Part shown: positions 53,334 to 63,070 of the stretch, in pieces
How the letters are laid out: every line of letters starts with the position of its first letter
Position numbering within the stretch: position 1 is the first letter of the stretch
DNA from: Pseudomonas marginalis
GTDB lineage: Bacteria > Pseudomonadota > Gammaproteobacteria > Pseudomonadales > Pseudomonadaceae
Direction: 5' to 3'
DNA: 64,000 nt
Assembly (NCBI RefSeq): GCF_008692035.1
Contig: NZ_VTFG01000001.1
Location: forward strand, 310,001 to 374,000
Notes under the pieces: generated by a model
Told to the model about the DNA's origin: nothing
What the model saw: only the letters and a program-made list of their open reading frames with translations
Databases searched by the model: none
Position numbers and translations under genes: made by a program

Positions 53334-54977
53334 ATGACAATCAGTCCTTTTGCGGGCAAGCCGGCGCCGGCCCAGTTGCTGGTGGATATCCCGCGACTGG
53401 TCACGGCCTATTACACCGGCCAGCCTGATGCAGCGATCTCCACCCAACGCGTAGCCTTTGGTACGTCCGGGCACCGTGGCAGCTCGTTCGAACTGAGCTT
53501 CAACGAATGGCATGTGCTTGCCATTAGCCAGGCCATCTGCCTGTATCGCGAGGCCCAGGGCATCGACGGCCCGCTGTTCGTTGGCCTGGACACCCATGCG
53601 CTGTCGACCCCGGCCGGTGCCAGCGCACTCGAAGTGCTGGCTGCCAACGGTGTGCACGTGATGCTCGCCGAAGGCGATGAATACACGCCAACCCCGGCAA
53701 TTTCCCACGCCATCATCTGCTACAACCGTGGCCGTACCAGCGGCCTGGCCGACGGCATCGTTATCACGCCGTCCCACAACCCGCCGCAAAGTGGCGGCTA
53801 CAAGTACAACCCGCCCAACGGCGGCCCGGCCGATACCCACGTCACCAAGTGGATCGAAGCCAAGGCCAACGAACTGCTGGCCAATAAACTGGCCGGGGTC
53901 AAGCGCATCCCCCATGCGCAGGCGCTCAAGGCCGACACCACCCATCGCCATGACTACCTCAACAGCTACGTGGCCGACCTGATCAACGTGATCGACATGG
54001 ACGCCATCCGCAGTGCCGGCCTGCGCCTGGGCGTGGATCCGCTGGGCGGAGCAGGGGTGCGCTACTGGTCGGCGATTGCCGAGCACTATCGACTGAACCT
54101 GGAGGTGGTGAACACTGAAGTCGACGCCACGTTCCGCTTCATGAGCGTCGACTGGGACGGCCAGATCCGCATGGACCCGTCCTCCAGCTACGCCATGCAA
54201 GGCCTGATCGGTCTCAAGGAACGCTTCGACGTGGCCTTCGCCTGCGACCCGGACCATGATCGCCATGGCATCGTGACCCCGTCCGGCGGCCTGTTGGCGC
54301 CGAACAACTACCTGGCGGTGTCCATCGACTACCTGTTCCAGAACCGTCCCGACTGGCGCGCCGATGCGGCCGTGGGCAAGACCGTGGTCAGCAGCGGCCT
54401 GATCGATCGCGTGGCCGCACGCATCGGTCGTCGCCTGTATGAAGTGCCGGTAGGCTTCAAGTGGTTTGCCGATGGCCTGTTCGAGGGTTCATTGGGCTTT
54501 GGCGGCGAAGAAAGCGCCGGGGCGTCGTTCCTGCGCAAGGATGGCACGGTGTGGAGCACCGACAAGGACGGCCTGATCCCGGCCTTGCTGGCGGCGGAAA
54601 TGACCTCGCGCAAAGGCCAGGACCCGAGCCAGATCTACCGTGGCCTCACCGATGCCTTGGGCGAGCCGTTCGCCATTCGTGTCGACGCCAAGGCCACCCC
54701 GGCGCAAAAAGCCTTGCTGGGCAAGCTGTCGCCAGAGCAGGTGACCTCCACGCAACTGGCCGGGGAAAGCATCCAGCAGATCCTCAGCCACGCGCCGGGC
54801 AACGACCAGGCGATTGGCGGCCTGAAAGTGATGACCGAAAACGGCTGGTTTGCCGCACGACCATCGGGCACCGAGGACATCTACAAGATCTACGCTGAGA
54901 GCTTTATTGGTGAAGATCACCTCAAGCAGCTGGTGCAAGAGGCGCAGGTACTGGTAGACGGCGCCATCTCCCAGTAA
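53334..54977 (+). CDS. pgm: Phosphoglucomutase (alpha-D-glucose-phosphate-specific)
   Basis: A 547-aa member of the Pgm family, the same length as the E. coli enzyme. The active-site phosphoserine loop [12 protein letters not shown] has Ser147, the metal loop is DPDHDRHG, and the sugar-binding loop is [12 protein letters not shown]. The C-terminal phosphate loop is [16 protein letters not shown]. It interconverts glucose-1-phosphate and glucose-6-phosphate for glycogen, trehalose and envelope sugars. It starts at an ATG after GAGG (53324-53327) and ends at a strong palindromic terminator. Confidence 0.95.
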   Translation: MTISPFAGKPAPAQLLVDIPRLVTAYYTGQPDAAISTQRVAFGTSGHRGSSFELSFNEWHVLAISQAICLYREAQGIDGPLFVGLDTHALSTPAGASALEVLAANGVHVMLAEGDEYTPTPAISHAIICYNRGRTSGLADGIVITPSHNPPQSGGYKYNPPNGGPADTHVTKWIEAKANELLANKLAGVKRIPHAQALKADTTHRHDYLNSYVADLINVIDMDAIRSAGLRLGVDPLGGAGVRYWSAIAEHYRLNLEVVNTEVDATFRFMSVDWDGQIRMDPSSSYAMQGLIGLKERFDVAFACDPDHDRHGIVTPSGGLLAPNNYLAVSIDYLFQNRPDWRADAAVGKTVVSSGLIDRVAARIGRRLYEVPVGFKWFADGLFEGSLGFGGEESAGASFLRKDGTVWSTDKDGLIPALLAAEMTSRKGQDPSQIYRGLTDALGEPFAIRVDAKATPAQKALLGKLSPEQVTSTQLAGESIQQILSHAPGNDQAIGGLKVMTENGWFAARPSGTEDIYKIYAESFIGEDHLKQLVQEAQVLVDGAISQ

Positions 54978-54987
54978 AAACGCAAAA

Positions 54988-55024
54988 CCCCTGTGGGAGG
55001 AGGATTGCCTTCCTCCCACAGGGT
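54988..55024. terminator. Palindrome between convergent pgm and pirin genes
   Basis: CCCTGTGGGAGGA and TCCTCCCACAGGG form a 13-bp stem with an 11-base loop. The arms lie between convergent genes, suiting a bidirectional terminator. The sequence is also a common Pseudomonas repeat. Confidence 0.65.
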
Positions 55025-55027
55025 TGA

Positions 55028-55723
55028 TCAGGCCAGGTCGACCAACACGATCTCGCTGTCTTCAACCGCCGTCACCCGCAACACCTGCTCATTCTCAACC
55101 GCTACACCGTCTCGAGCGTGCGCACGCAAGCCGTTGACTTCAATCACGCCGGTCGCCGGCACCAGGTAAGCTCGACGGCCGCTGTCCAAGCGGTATTCCG
55201 CGCTTTCCCCGGCTTTCAGGTTCGCCGCTACCAGGCGGGCATCCGCGCGGATGCGCAGGCTCTCGCTGTCACCGGCCTTGCCACTGGCCAGGGTCACAAA
55301 CCCTTCGCGATCACCTTTCGGAAACGGCTTGGCGCCCCAGGAGGGTGGCAGGCCGGCCTCGTTCGGGATGATCCAGATCTGGAAGATCTTGGTCGGCGTC
55401 GCTTCCAGGTTGTACTCGCTGTGGGCGATCCCCGTGCCTGCGCTCATTACCTGCACGTCACCGGCCTCGGTGCGGCCCTTGTTGCCCAGGTTGTCGGCGT
55501 GGCTGATGGCGCCTTCACGGACATAGGTAATGATCTCCATGTCGCGATGGGCGTGCTGCGGGAAGCCGGTGCCGGGGGCAATGATGTCGTCGTTCCAGAC
55601 CCGCAGGTTGCCCCAGTGCATGCGCTTGGGGTCGTGGTATTCGGCAAATGAAAAGTGGTGATGGGCGTCAAGCCAGCCGTGGTGGGCGCCTCCCAGGGTG
55701 TTGAAAGGTCGAAGTTCAAGCAT
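55028..55723 (-). CDS. Pirin-family protein (YhhW-like bicupin)
   Basis: A 231-aa bicupin. The N-terminal cupin has the metal ligands (FPQHAHRDMEIITYV, two His; GTGIAHSEYN, His and Glu) as in YhhW, a quercetin 2,3-dioxygenase in vitro. Its physiological role in bacteria is not settled, and redox or stress roles have been proposed. The second half is a degenerate cupin. It is a single gene with no operon partners. The start MLELRPFNTLGGAHHGWLDA is the family's standard one. Confidence 0.88.
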   Translation of the reverse strand: MLELRPFNTLGGAHHGWLDAHHHFSFAEYHDPKRMHWGNLRVWNDDIIAPGTGFPQHAHRDMEIITYVREGAISHADNLGNKGRTEAGDVQVMSAGTGIAHSEYNLEATPTKIFQIWIIPNEAGLPPSWGAKPFPKGDREGFVTLASGKAGDSESLRIRADARLVAANLKAGESAEYRLDSGRRAYLVPATGVIEVNGLRAHARDGVAVENEQVLRVTAVEDSEIVLVDLA

Positions 55724-55942
55724 GATCGTCTCCTGTTGATGGCGCCCATGATCCGTGAGCCCATGATCGATAAAAAGCTTAAAAAATGCCTGATTCCTAT
55801 CGGTGAATTAGATTGATTGCTGGCGTTTTGACTTTCACTTCATCGCCTAACTGCATGACGGTAAAGCAATTGGCTGGAACTGAGCGCCGATTCCGGCGAC
55901 CATGGTGCCCTTGTCAAAACCCAGCTCATCGCAGGAGTCCGC

Positions 55943-58390
55943 GTGCCGCAACACAAGCCTGATCTGCCCCCCGAACTGCGCCCATTGGCGGAAATGCCGC
56001 TGCTCAAACGCCTTGCCGCACGCCTGTTTGGCCATGGCCTGACGCGTTTGCGCGCACAGCATCGGTTTTCCTGGTTGCACGGGCAGGCCGATGGTTTTCG
56101 CAGTGGTCACGAGGCCGGCGTGGAGTATGGCTATCGCGAGGGCAAGGCCGATGGCATCGAGGAAGGCCGACAAGTCCTGTTGATCCGCGACTTCCGTCCC
56201 GATGAGCACCGCGCGCCTGGGGTGGACGACAGCCTGTTCGATGATTGGCGCCTGCCCCTGACGGCCGATATCAAAAAACGCATCAAGGCCGACGTGGCCC
56301 GCTTGCTGCCGGCCCATGCCCAGCCGAGCGTGGCACAATGGAAGATGATCTTCAGCGACACGCCGTCAACCTCGGTGATCGCCGGTGCCGGCGCGGGTAA
56401 ATCCACCTCGCTGGTGCTGCGTATTTTGCTGCTCACCCATTACCTGGGCTTCGAATTGAGCTCGATGACCGTGGTGACCTTCACCCGCGAGTCGCGCAAA
56501 GACTTCATCAACAAGCTCATGGACATTCTCACCCTGTGGGGCCAACCCATTGATATGAAAGAAGCCCAGGCGGTGGTACGGACCTTTCACTCGCGCATCC
56601 TGCCGATGGTCCGCAGCCTGCCGGGTTTTGAACGCCTGCAGGCGTTTGAAAACCTCAGTGCCGGTTTCGAAGACGCTGACAGCAACCCGTTCGACCTGCG
56701 CATCAGCGACGCCCAGCGCCAGCAGATGAATGCGTGCTACCACCAGTTGCAGGGGCGACATGCACGGTTTCGTGAACTGATTGCGCCACTGGCACGCCAG
56801 GGCCTGCAACTGCGCGAACTGGAGCGCGATCATCCGGATGTACAAAAGCGCATAGCCGTGACCGAACTGGCGGCCAAGCGCGATGAAGAACTCTGCGATG
56901 TGATCGAGGACCTGTGGTTTCGTGCCGGCGCCTGGCCGATCAAGGGGATTGAGCCCAGTCGCCAGCGCTTCGAAATCAATGGCGCGCAGTTCCATTGCCA
57001 CGGCTATATCCCGGCGCTGGATGCGTGGGTAATGCTGGGCTTTGATCCCAGGGAAAATGCCCAGATCAGCCGGCCGAATTCGAAGCTGTCGGTCCGTGCA
57101 GAGTGGGCGGTAAAGCGCACCTTGTTTCAAGCTTTCTGTCGTAAGCCATTGATATGGCTTGATAGCTATGACGCATCAAAGCGTCTGTTAAGCAGCCTCG
57201 CCGGGGATGCCAGCGCGGGTCCCGGTTTTGATTACAAGGTCAAGGGCGAGCTGGTGTCGGCGCCGCTGCTGGACAGTTTCGTGATGGCCGCCGGCTTTAT
57301 CGAGAACCTGGGGTTGGACGTGCCGACTGCCGTCGGCCAGATGAGCTTCGCCAAGGACGACCCGGACCGCTTCTTCTTCGAGGCCCTGAGCATCTTCTGG
57401 AAAGCCCTGGAAGATCACCTGCTGGATCAGTCGCCGCCGATCATGACCTATAACCGCATGTTCTCGCTGTTCGGCGAGAACACCCCGGAAAACCTCAAGC
57501 TCCTCAGCGATCCGCTGCTGCGGCCGATGTCGCACCTGATGATCGACGAATTCCAGGACGTATCGCCCCAGATCGTCTCGTGGATACGCGCCAGCCTGCG
57601 GGAAATCCGCAGTCGTGGGCCGGCGATGCATGTGGGCCGTGGCGCGCAACGTTCGTCCTTGCTGTGCGTGGGTGATGACTGGCAGTCGATCTACGGCTGG
57701 CGCGGCAGTTCGCCCAAGTACTTCATGGAATTCAACCAGCAATTCCCGGCGCCGAGCACTACCCGCGTCATGCTCGGCGAGAACTACCGCAGCCATCAGC
57801 ACATCATCGACGCCGCCGAACATATCGTGCGCGCTGCGCCGGCAATCCCGGGAAAAAAGGCCAAGGCCAGCGGCACGCCAAAAGCCTTGGTGCCGGTCAC
57901 GGTACTGGAGCGGGACGATGCGGCGTTGGGGCGGCAACTGCTGGAGCATTATCAAAGGGGCGATTCGATATTAATGCTGTATCGAAAAAGTAGCGATAAG
58001 CTACTGATTCAAGAGCATATTCAGTCGATTGTTAATGTTGATTCCAGCTTGCCTGCAGCGACGCGCAGGTTGAAGCAGCTGACGTACCACAGCGCCAAGG
58101 GCCTGCAGGCGGATACGGTGTTCCTGCTCGGGGATTGCCAGCATGTGACCAGCTCGCCCTACAAGAACCAGGTCTACCGCATGGCGGGCCTGGGTAAGGA
58201 CGGGGACAGCGAACCCTATGACACTGCGCAAAAGGACGAAGTGCTGCGCCTGGCCTACGTCGGGATTACCCGGGCCGTGAGCCATTGCTACTGGTATGTG
58301 GAAAAACCCGAAGGCCAGGCGGTGAATGTGCCCAAGGCCTCGGAGCGGGTCGACGGCAAGAAAGCGTTTTTCGACGATCAGCGCCATTAG
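55943..58390 (+). CDS. UvrD/Rep-like superfamily 1 DNA helicase, orphan
   Basis: An 815-aa helicase. Motif I AGAGAGKSTS (about residues 148-157), motif II DEFQDVSPQ (about 534), motif III GDDWQSIYGWRGS (about 577) and later LTYHSAKGLQADTVFLLG and YVGITRAVSHCYW are all present, so it is an active ATPase. An N-terminal ~140-residue region (HGQADGFRSGHEAGVEYGYR) and a middle insertion with a DUF-like nuclease-looking block (KRFEINGAQFHCHGYIPALD) precede the helicase core's second half. The start is GTG at 55943, supported by CAGGAG 7 bases upstream. No nuclease or defence gene is adjacent. Confidence 0.85.
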   Translation: MPQHKPDLPPELRPLAEMPLLKRLAARLFGHGLTRLRAQHRFSWLHGQADGFRSGHEAGVEYGYREGKADGIEEGRQVLLIRDFRPDEHRAPGVDDSLFDDWRLPLTADIKKRIKADVARLLPAHAQPSVAQWKMIFSDTPSTSVIAGAGAGKSTSLVLRILLLTHYLGFELSSMTVVTFTRESRKDFINKLMDILTLWGQPIDMKEAQAVVRTFHSRILPMVRSLPGFERLQAFENLSAGFEDADSNPFDLRISDAQRQQMNACYHQLQGRHARFRELIAPLARQGLQLRELERDHPDVQKRIAVTELAAKRDEELCDVIEDLWFRAGAWPIKGIEPSRQRFEINGAQFHCHGYIPALDAWVMLGFDPRENAQISRPNSKLSVRAEWAVKRTLFQAFCRKPLIWLDSYDASKRLLSSLAGDASAGPGFDYKVKGELVSAPLLDSFVMAAGFIENLGLDVPTAVGQMSFAKDDPDRFFFEALSIFWKALEDHLLDQSPPIMTYNRMFSLFGENTPENLKLLSDPLLRPMSHLMIDEFQDVSPQIVSWIRASLREIRSRGPAMHVGRGAQRSSLLCVGDDWQSIYGWRGSSPKYFMEFNQQFPAPSTTRVMLGENYRSHQHIIDAAEHIVRAAPAIPGKKAKASGTPKALVPVTVLERDDAALGRQLLEHYQRGDSILMLYRKSSDKLLIQEHIQSIVNVDSSLPAATRRLKQLTYHSAKGLQADTVFLLGDCQHVTSSPYKNQVYRMAGLGKDGDSEPYDTAQKDEVLRLAYVGITRAVSHCYWYVEKPEGQAVNVPKASERVDGKKAFFDDQRH

Positions 58391-58412
58391 CAGGGGATAA
58401 ATGCGATTCCAA

Positions 58413-58440
58413 TGTGGGAGGGGGCTTGCTCCCTCCCACA
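58413..58440. terminator. Palindrome after the helicase gene
   Basis: TGTGGGAGGG and CCCTCCCACA form a 10-bp stem with an 8-base loop. It lies between convergent genes. The same sequence type is a widespread Pseudomonas repeat. Confidence 0.6.
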
Positions 58441-58471
58441 GTTGAGCTTCTTTCTGTTGGCTGGGCCGGGA

Positions 58472-58744
58472 TCAGGCCCTCAGCGACAACGGCGGCACAA
58501 ACGACTCCAACTCATCCTCCACCGCCTCGATAATCCGCTCCACATCGGCAGCATTCATCACAGTGGCGCAGGGGATCCCGGCGATGGCAATCAGCGTCTC
58601 GCCGCTGGCCCGGTCGAACAGGCGGGCGACCATACTGCCGGGCGCATCCATGCTGCCCTCGAAGCCCATCGGATGAAAATGCCAGCGCATCAGCTGGCAG
58701 GCGTTGGGGAATGTCACTTTGTTCATGTTGCCCACCTTGTTCAT
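58472..58744 (-). CDS. DUF1652 family protein
   Basis: A 90-aa protein starting MNKVGNMNKVTFPNACQLMR and containing RLFDRASGETLIAIAGIPCA, as in the small Pseudomonas DUF1652 family. No function is known. Two starts are possible: ATG 58744 (AAGGA 8 bases upstream) or ATG 58726 (AAGGTGG upstream). Both are supported by a ribosome-site-like sequence, and I keep the longer. Confidence 0.75.
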   Translation of the reverse strand: MNKVGNMNKVTFPNACQLMRWHFHPMGFEGSMDAPGSMVARLFDRASGETLIAIAGIPCATVMNAADVERIIEAVEDELESFVPPLSLRA

Positions 58745-59001
58745 TGAGCGCTTCCTTTAGCTCGCGGCAGGGGGCCAGGACCGTCACTGGTCGTGGCGTC
58801 GTAGAAGCTAAAAATAGCATTCGTTCGCAAGTACAAGGTGACTTTTTCTGCCCCGTTCGGCGGTTGTCAGCCATTCACTTGATGTGGGTCATCTCTTACT
58901 CACGACTGGGCACAGTGCCACTAATGCGAAGTTCCAATTGGCCATTGTCGGCACTGACAAAATTCGGCAATCTCCGAGGTTTACCCGCCTCAGAGCCTTC
59001 C

Positions 59002-59811
59002 ATGCCCGACATCGCGCCAGACGATGATTGCCATAACACCCATGCCACGCGTGAGCTGGTGCTGCGCCACCACCTGTGCTGGCGTCATCGCGACCTTGAC
59101 GGCGTGATGTCCTACTACCACCCGGACATCCAGTACCACGACTTTTTCCAGAACCGTGTGGTCGGTTACGCCGAACTGCGTGAGTACCTGCAAGCCAGCA
59201 TGCCCCGGGAAGCCGACGAGGCCATTGAACACACCGACCGCATCCGCGCCGATGGCGACACGGCATTCATCCAGTACCGCATCACCTTGCGCGGCGGTCA
59301 GGGGCTGGTGTCATTCCGTACCAGCGAAGCCATCACCGTCCGCGATGGGTTGATCTGGCGCGTCAATGAGTACGCGTCATTGGTGCATGAACAACCCTCT
59401 CAGGCCCAGCGCCCCAGCGTCAGCCGCCTGGGCCTGTCACCCCAGCAATTGGGGCATATGGCCAATGACTTGCAGCAGTACTTCGAGCGCAGGCAGCCGT
59501 ATCTGGACCCGGAACTGGACCTGCAGCGCGTCGCCAAGGAATGCGGCTACAGCCGCAATCAGATTTCCTACCTGCTCAACCAGGTGCTGGGGCAAAGTTT
59601 CTACCGCTACGTCAACCAGGCTCGGCTCCAGCACCTGCTGGCCGCACTGGATACAGCACAACCGCCGATCAAGATCGACGACCTGGCCTTCGCCGCCGGT
59701 TTCAATTCGTTGTCGGCGTTCTACAGCGACTTCCGCCAGCACACCGGCCAGTCGCCCAAGGCCTACGTCAAACAAATTTCCCTGCGTGCACGCGCGCAAG
59801 ACAGCGAATAA
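59002..59811 (+). CDS. SnoaL-like domain fused to AraC-type DNA-binding domain
   Basis: A 269-aa protein. Residues about 10-130 form a SnoaL/nuclear-transport-factor-2-like domain (HLCWRHRDLDGVMSYYHPDI; RTSEAITVRDGLIWRVNEYA). The C-terminal ~100 residues form an AraC double HTH (DLQRVAKECGYSRNQISYLL; IDDLAFAAGFNSLSAFYSDF; HTGQSPKAYV). A SnoaL domain as ligand sensor of an AraC regulator is uncommon. I take ATG 59002 (MPDIAPDDD). It lies 48 bp upstream of the FAD oxidoreductase gene and may control it. Confidence 0.82.
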   Translation: MPDIAPDDDCHNTHATRELVLRHHLCWRHRDLDGVMSYYHPDIQYHDFFQNRVVGYAELREYLQASMPREADEAIEHTDRIRADGDTAFIQYRITLRGGQGLVSFRTSEAITVRDGLIWRVNEYASLVHEQPSQAQRPSVSRLGLSPQQLGHMANDLQQYFERRQPYLDPELDLQRVAKECGYSRNQISYLLNQVLGQSFYRYVNQARLQHLLAALDTAQPPIKIDDLAFAAGFNSLSAFYSDFRQHTGQSPKAYVKQISLRARAQDSE

Positions 59812-59859
59812 CCCGCAGTTCTAGGATCCCCCCATCGAAACGTGGTTGGGGAGCTTGGC

Positions 59860-61266
59860 ATGCCGGCATGGCGCAACATCAGTTTATGGATGGACCAGTT
59901 GGATGACCCGCTGATAGCGCGGCCGTCCCTTGAGCATGACCTGGACGTCAATGTCGCCATTATCGGCGCCGGCTACACCGGCCTGTGGACGGCCTACTAC
60001 CTCAAACGCCAGGCGCCTGAGCTGAAGATCGCGATTATCGAGGCGCAAACCGCCGGCTTCGGCGCCTCGGGCCGTAACGGCGGCTGGCTGATGGGCAATC
60101 TGCTGGGCGAAGACCGCCTGCTGGCCGGCCTTGCGCCTGAACAGCGCCGCGCCTCCTTCGACCTGCTGCATGGCATTCCCGACGAAGTGGCCCAGGTCCT
60201 GGCCCGTGAAGGCATCGACTGCGACTACCGCAAGGGCGGCGTGCTGTACTGCGCCGCGCGCTATCCCGAACAGGAAGGCAGCCTGCGCGCTTACCTGGAC
60301 AAACTCTACGCCCAAGGCCTGACCGAAGCCGACTACCGCTGGCTGAGCCCTCGACAGTTGGCTGAACAGATCCGCATCGCCAAGCCCTATGGCGGTATCC
60401 ATGCCCCCCATGTCGCCACGATCAACCCGGCCAAGCTGGTGCGCGGCCTTGCGCGGGTGGTGGAGAAGATGGGCGTGACGATTTATGAAAACAGTCCGGT
60501 CACCCACTGGCAGTCCGGCACTGTGCGCACCGCCAAGGCCCGTGTGCGCGCTGCCTGGGTGGTGCCGGCTGTCGAAGGTTATGCGAATACCCTGCCGCCC
60601 CTGGGCCGATACCAGTTGCCGGTGCAAAGCCTGATCGTTGCCACCGAACCGCTGCCCGCCGGTACCTGGGATGAAATCGGCCTGAGCCATGGACAGGCCT
60701 TTGGCGAAAGTAGCCGCCAGGTCACCTATGGCCAGCGTACGGCGGATAACCGCCTGGTGTTCGGCGCCCGCGGCGGTTACCAGTTCGCCGGTAAATTGCG
60801 CCACAACTTTGATTTGACTGACAGCGAAGTGGCACTGCGCCGCTACCTGTTCGGCGAACTCTTCCCACAGCTGAAAAAGGTGCGAATTACCCATTCCTGG
60901 GGCGGCAACCTTGGCATGTCGCGCCGTTTCCGCCCGCACATGCTCTGCGATCACAAGATCGGCATCGCCCTGGCCGGTGGTTACGGCGGGGAGGGCGTCG
61001 GCGCCACCAACCTGGGTGGCCGCACCCTGGCCGACCTGATCCTCGGTCGCGACACACCGCTGATCCACCAACCCTGGGTGATCCGCGAGCGTGGCCTGCA
61101 CGCGCTCAAGGCCTGGGAGCCGGAGCCATGCCGCTGGCTTGGCTACAACGCGATCATTCGCAGTTTCGTCCATGAAGACCAGGTGCTGGCCAACCCCAAC
61201 ACAGCGCCTTGGCGCCGCAAGCTGGCGATCGGCATAGCCGGGTTCATGGAAGGTTTCATGCATTGA
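59860..61266 (+). CDS. FAD-dependent amine oxidoreductase (PuuB/OrdL-like)
   Basis: A 468-aa DAO-family flavoprotein. The FAD-binding start is VNVAIIGAGYTGLWTAYYLK, then FGASGRNGGWLMGN (the OrdL/PuuB hallmark), and near the C-terminus GIALAGGYGGEGVGATNLGG. Family members oxidise gamma-glutamylputrescine and related amines. I take the ATG at 59860, preceded by GGGGAG, over the upstream GTG. It is followed by a cupin gene and a PotF-like putrescine-binding protein, so a polyamine-scavenging unit is likely. Confidence 0.86.
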   Translation: MPAWRNISLWMDQLDDPLIARPSLEHDLDVNVAIIGAGYTGLWTAYYLKRQAPELKIAIIEAQTAGFGASGRNGGWLMGNLLGEDRLLAGLAPEQRRASFDLLHGIPDEVAQVLAREGIDCDYRKGGVLYCAARYPEQEGSLRAYLDKLYAQGLTEADYRWLSPRQLAEQIRIAKPYGGIHAPHVATINPAKLVRGLARVVEKMGVTIYENSPVTHWQSGTVRTAKARVRAAWVVPAVEGYANTLPPLGRYQLPVQSLIVATEPLPAGTWDEIGLSHGQAFGESSRQVTYGQRTADNRLVFGARGGYQFAGKLRHNFDLTDSEVALRRYLFGELFPQLKKVRITHSWGGNLGMSRRFRPHMLCDHKIGIALAGGYGGEGVGATNLGGRTLADLILGRDTPLIHQPWVIRERGLHALKAWEPEPCRWLGYNAIIRSFVHEDQVLANPNTAPWRRKLAIGIAGFMEGFMH

Positions 61267-61294
61267 GCCGTTTCACCTACACGAGAAAACCCCC

Positions 61295-61636
61295 ATGAGC
61301 ATCACTCAATTCAAAGACACGCTGCATGCCCACCTGCCGGACTCATCACCGGTGGCCGTGCCCCTGGGCGAGCCGATCGCCGTGGCCTCGACCTTGAGCG
61401 TTGAACGCAGCGACGGCGTCGAGACCGGTATCTGGGAATGCACCCCGGGCCGCTGGCGTCGGCAGATCACATCCCAGGAGTTCTGCCACTTTATCCAGGG
61501 TCGCTGCACCTTCACCCCTGACAACGGTGAAATCGTTCACATACAAGCCGGTGACGCACTGATGTTGCCGGCCAACAGCACCGGTATCTGGGACATCCAG
61601 GCAACCGTGCGCAAAACCTACGTACTGATTTTGTAA
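61295..61636 (+). CDS. Cupin-domain protein (DUF861/EutQ-like)
   Basis: A 113-aa single cupin with SQEFCHFIQGRCTFTP and GDALMLPANSTGIWDIQATV. It is the small cupin frequently next to polyamine or amino-acid oxidoreductases. Its function is unknown. It starts 28 bp after the FAD oxidoreductase and ends 60 bp before the PotF-like gene, in an apparent three-gene operon. Confidence 0.82.
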   Translation: MSITQFKDTLHAHLPDSSPVAVPLGEPIAVASTLSVERSDGVETGIWECTPGRWRRQITSQEFCHFIQGRCTFTPDNGEIVHIQAGDALMLPANSTGIWDIQATVRKTYVLIL

Positions 61637-61696
61637 CGCTTTGATCCTTGATCGCCTGCCATAAAAACAGCCCTAAAATCGCCAGGAAATCGAACC

Positions 61697-62776
61697 ATGA
61701 AAGCCATTGCCCTGTTGCCCATGATGTTGGTGGCCGCTATCAGCCAGGCCGCCGAGACGGTGAAGATCTATAACTGGTCCAGCTATATCGCGCCGGACAC
61801 CACGAAGAATTTCCAGAAACAAACCGGCATCGGTTTCAGCTACGACGTGTATGACAGCAACGAAACCCTCGACGGCAAGCTGATGACGGGTAACTCCGGC
61901 TACGACGTGGTGTTTCCGTCCAACCACTTCATGGCACGGCAGATCCAGGGCGGCGCCCTGAAGAAGCTCGACAAGAGTCAGTTGCCCAACTGGAAAAACC
62001 TCAACCCCGTCCTGCTCAAGGCCCTGGAAAACAACGATCCGGGTAATGCCCATGGCTTCCCGTACCTGTGGGGCAGTACCGGCATCGGTTACAACATCGA
62101 CAAGGTCAAGGCGGTGCTGGGGGATAACGCACCGGTCGACTCCTGGGACCTGATCTTCAAGCCCGAGTACATGGAAAAGCTCAGCAAGTGCGGGGTAGCG
62201 ATCCTCGACAACGGCCCGGAATTGCTGCCCATCGCCCTCAACTACCTGGGGCTGCCGCCCCACAGTAAAAACCCCGAGGACTACAAAAAGGCCGAGGCGC
62301 TGCTGATGAAAGTGCGCCCCTATGTGGCGTACTTCCACTCCTCGAAATACACCGGCGACCTGGCCAATGGCGACATCTGCGTGGCGGTCGGTTTCTCCGG
62401 CGACGTACTGCAAGCCGAAAGCCGCGCCAAGGAGGCCAAGAATGGGGTGAAGATCGGCTATGAGATTCCCAAGGAAGGCGCCGCAATCTGGTTCGACATG
62501 GTCGCCATGCCCGCCGATGCCCCCGATGAAAAGGCCGGCTACGCGTTCATGAACTACCTGCTGGAGCCCCAGGTGATGGCGGATATCACCAACTCCGTGC
62601 ACTACGCCAACGGCAACCGTGCAGCGGATAGCCTGGTAGACCCTGAGATCAAGGCGGACACCAAGATCTACCCCAGCGACGAAATGATGGGCAAGTTATT
62701 CGCGCTGGAAGCGATGCCGCTGAATATCGACCGGATTCGCACGCGGGTGTGGAACACCATTCGTATGGGCCGCTGA
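61697..62776 (+). CDS. Periplasmic polyamine-binding protein (PotF/SpuD-like)
   Basis: A 359-aa binding protein with a signal peptide (MKAIALLPMMLVAAISQAAE) and the PotF/SpuD-type segments VKIYNWSSYIAPDTTKNF, YDVYDSNETLDGKLMTGNSG, YDVVFPSNHFMARQI and WGSTGIGYNIDKV. It should deliver putrescine or a related polyamine to an ABC importer, which is not in this window. Its position after the amine oxidoreductase and cupin fits a polyamine utilisation group. Confidence 0.9.
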   Translation: MKAIALLPMMLVAAISQAAETVKIYNWSSYIAPDTTKNFQKQTGIGFSYDVYDSNETLDGKLMTGNSGYDVVFPSNHFMARQIQGGALKKLDKSQLPNWKNLNPVLLKALENNDPGNAHGFPYLWGSTGIGYNIDKVKAVLGDNAPVDSWDLIFKPEYMEKLSKCGVAILDNGPELLPIALNYLGLPPHSKNPEDYKKAEALLMKVRPYVAYFHSSKYTGDLANGDICVAVGFSGDVLQAESRAKEAKNGVKIGYEIPKEGAAIWFDMVAMPADAPDEKAGYAFMNYLLEPQVMADITNSVHYANGNRAADSLVDPEIKADTKIYPSDEMMGKLFALEAMPLNIDRIRTRVWNTIRMGR

Positions 62777-62788
62777 AGAAGTCTGATG

Positions 62789-62810
62789 TGGGGGGAGGGC
62801 GAGCCCCCCA
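62789..62810 (+). terminator. Probable terminator after the PotF-like gene
   Basis: TGGGGGG and CCCCCCA are separated by 8 bases, 13 bp after the stop codon. The hairpin is followed by TTAATC, a weak T-tract. Confidence 0.5.
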
Positions 62811-62853
62811 TTAATCGGAGTCTTGCATAAACAATTTCAGGCGACCGCATTCT

Positions 62854-62990
62854 TGTGGTGAGCGGGCTTGTTCCGCGCTGGGGTGCGAAGCGCCCTTGAT
62901 GAAGACGAATGCGGTGTATCAGGTATTCCTCTGCGCGTGGTTTTGGGGCTGCTGCGCAGCCCGACGCGGGACAAGCCCGCTCACCACAGG
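62854..62990. repeat. REP doublet (REPIN-like)
   Basis: GTGGTGAGCGGGCTTGTTCC near 62856 is repeated in inverse at about 62965-62988 (CGGGACAAGCCCGCTCACCA). The arms are separated by about 88 bp. This arrangement is the typical Pseudomonas REPIN. No gene lies within it. Confidence 0.7.
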
Positions 62991-63028
62991 AGTCCCAGTT
63001 TGCTGGGCGACAGCGCCAGGTCGAAGAG

Positions 63029-63048
63029 AGTGTGGGACCTCCCACACT
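63029..63048. terminator. Short palindrome before the convergent LuxR gene end
   Basis: AGTGTGGGA and TCCCACACT are separated by two bases. The 20-bp palindrome lies 23 bp past the stop of the LuxR-type gene and could serve as its terminator. Confidence 0.45.
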
Positions 63049-63070
63049 GGGTTTGAGTACACCCTGGGCT

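Noticed and set aside
53328..54266. 312-codon frame opposite pgm
   Set aside because: Antisense shadow of a fully conserved phosphoglucomutase.
59884..61263. 459-codon frame opposite the FAD oxidoreductase
   Set aside because: Long because of codon bias; the plus-strand frame has the full flavin-binding signature.
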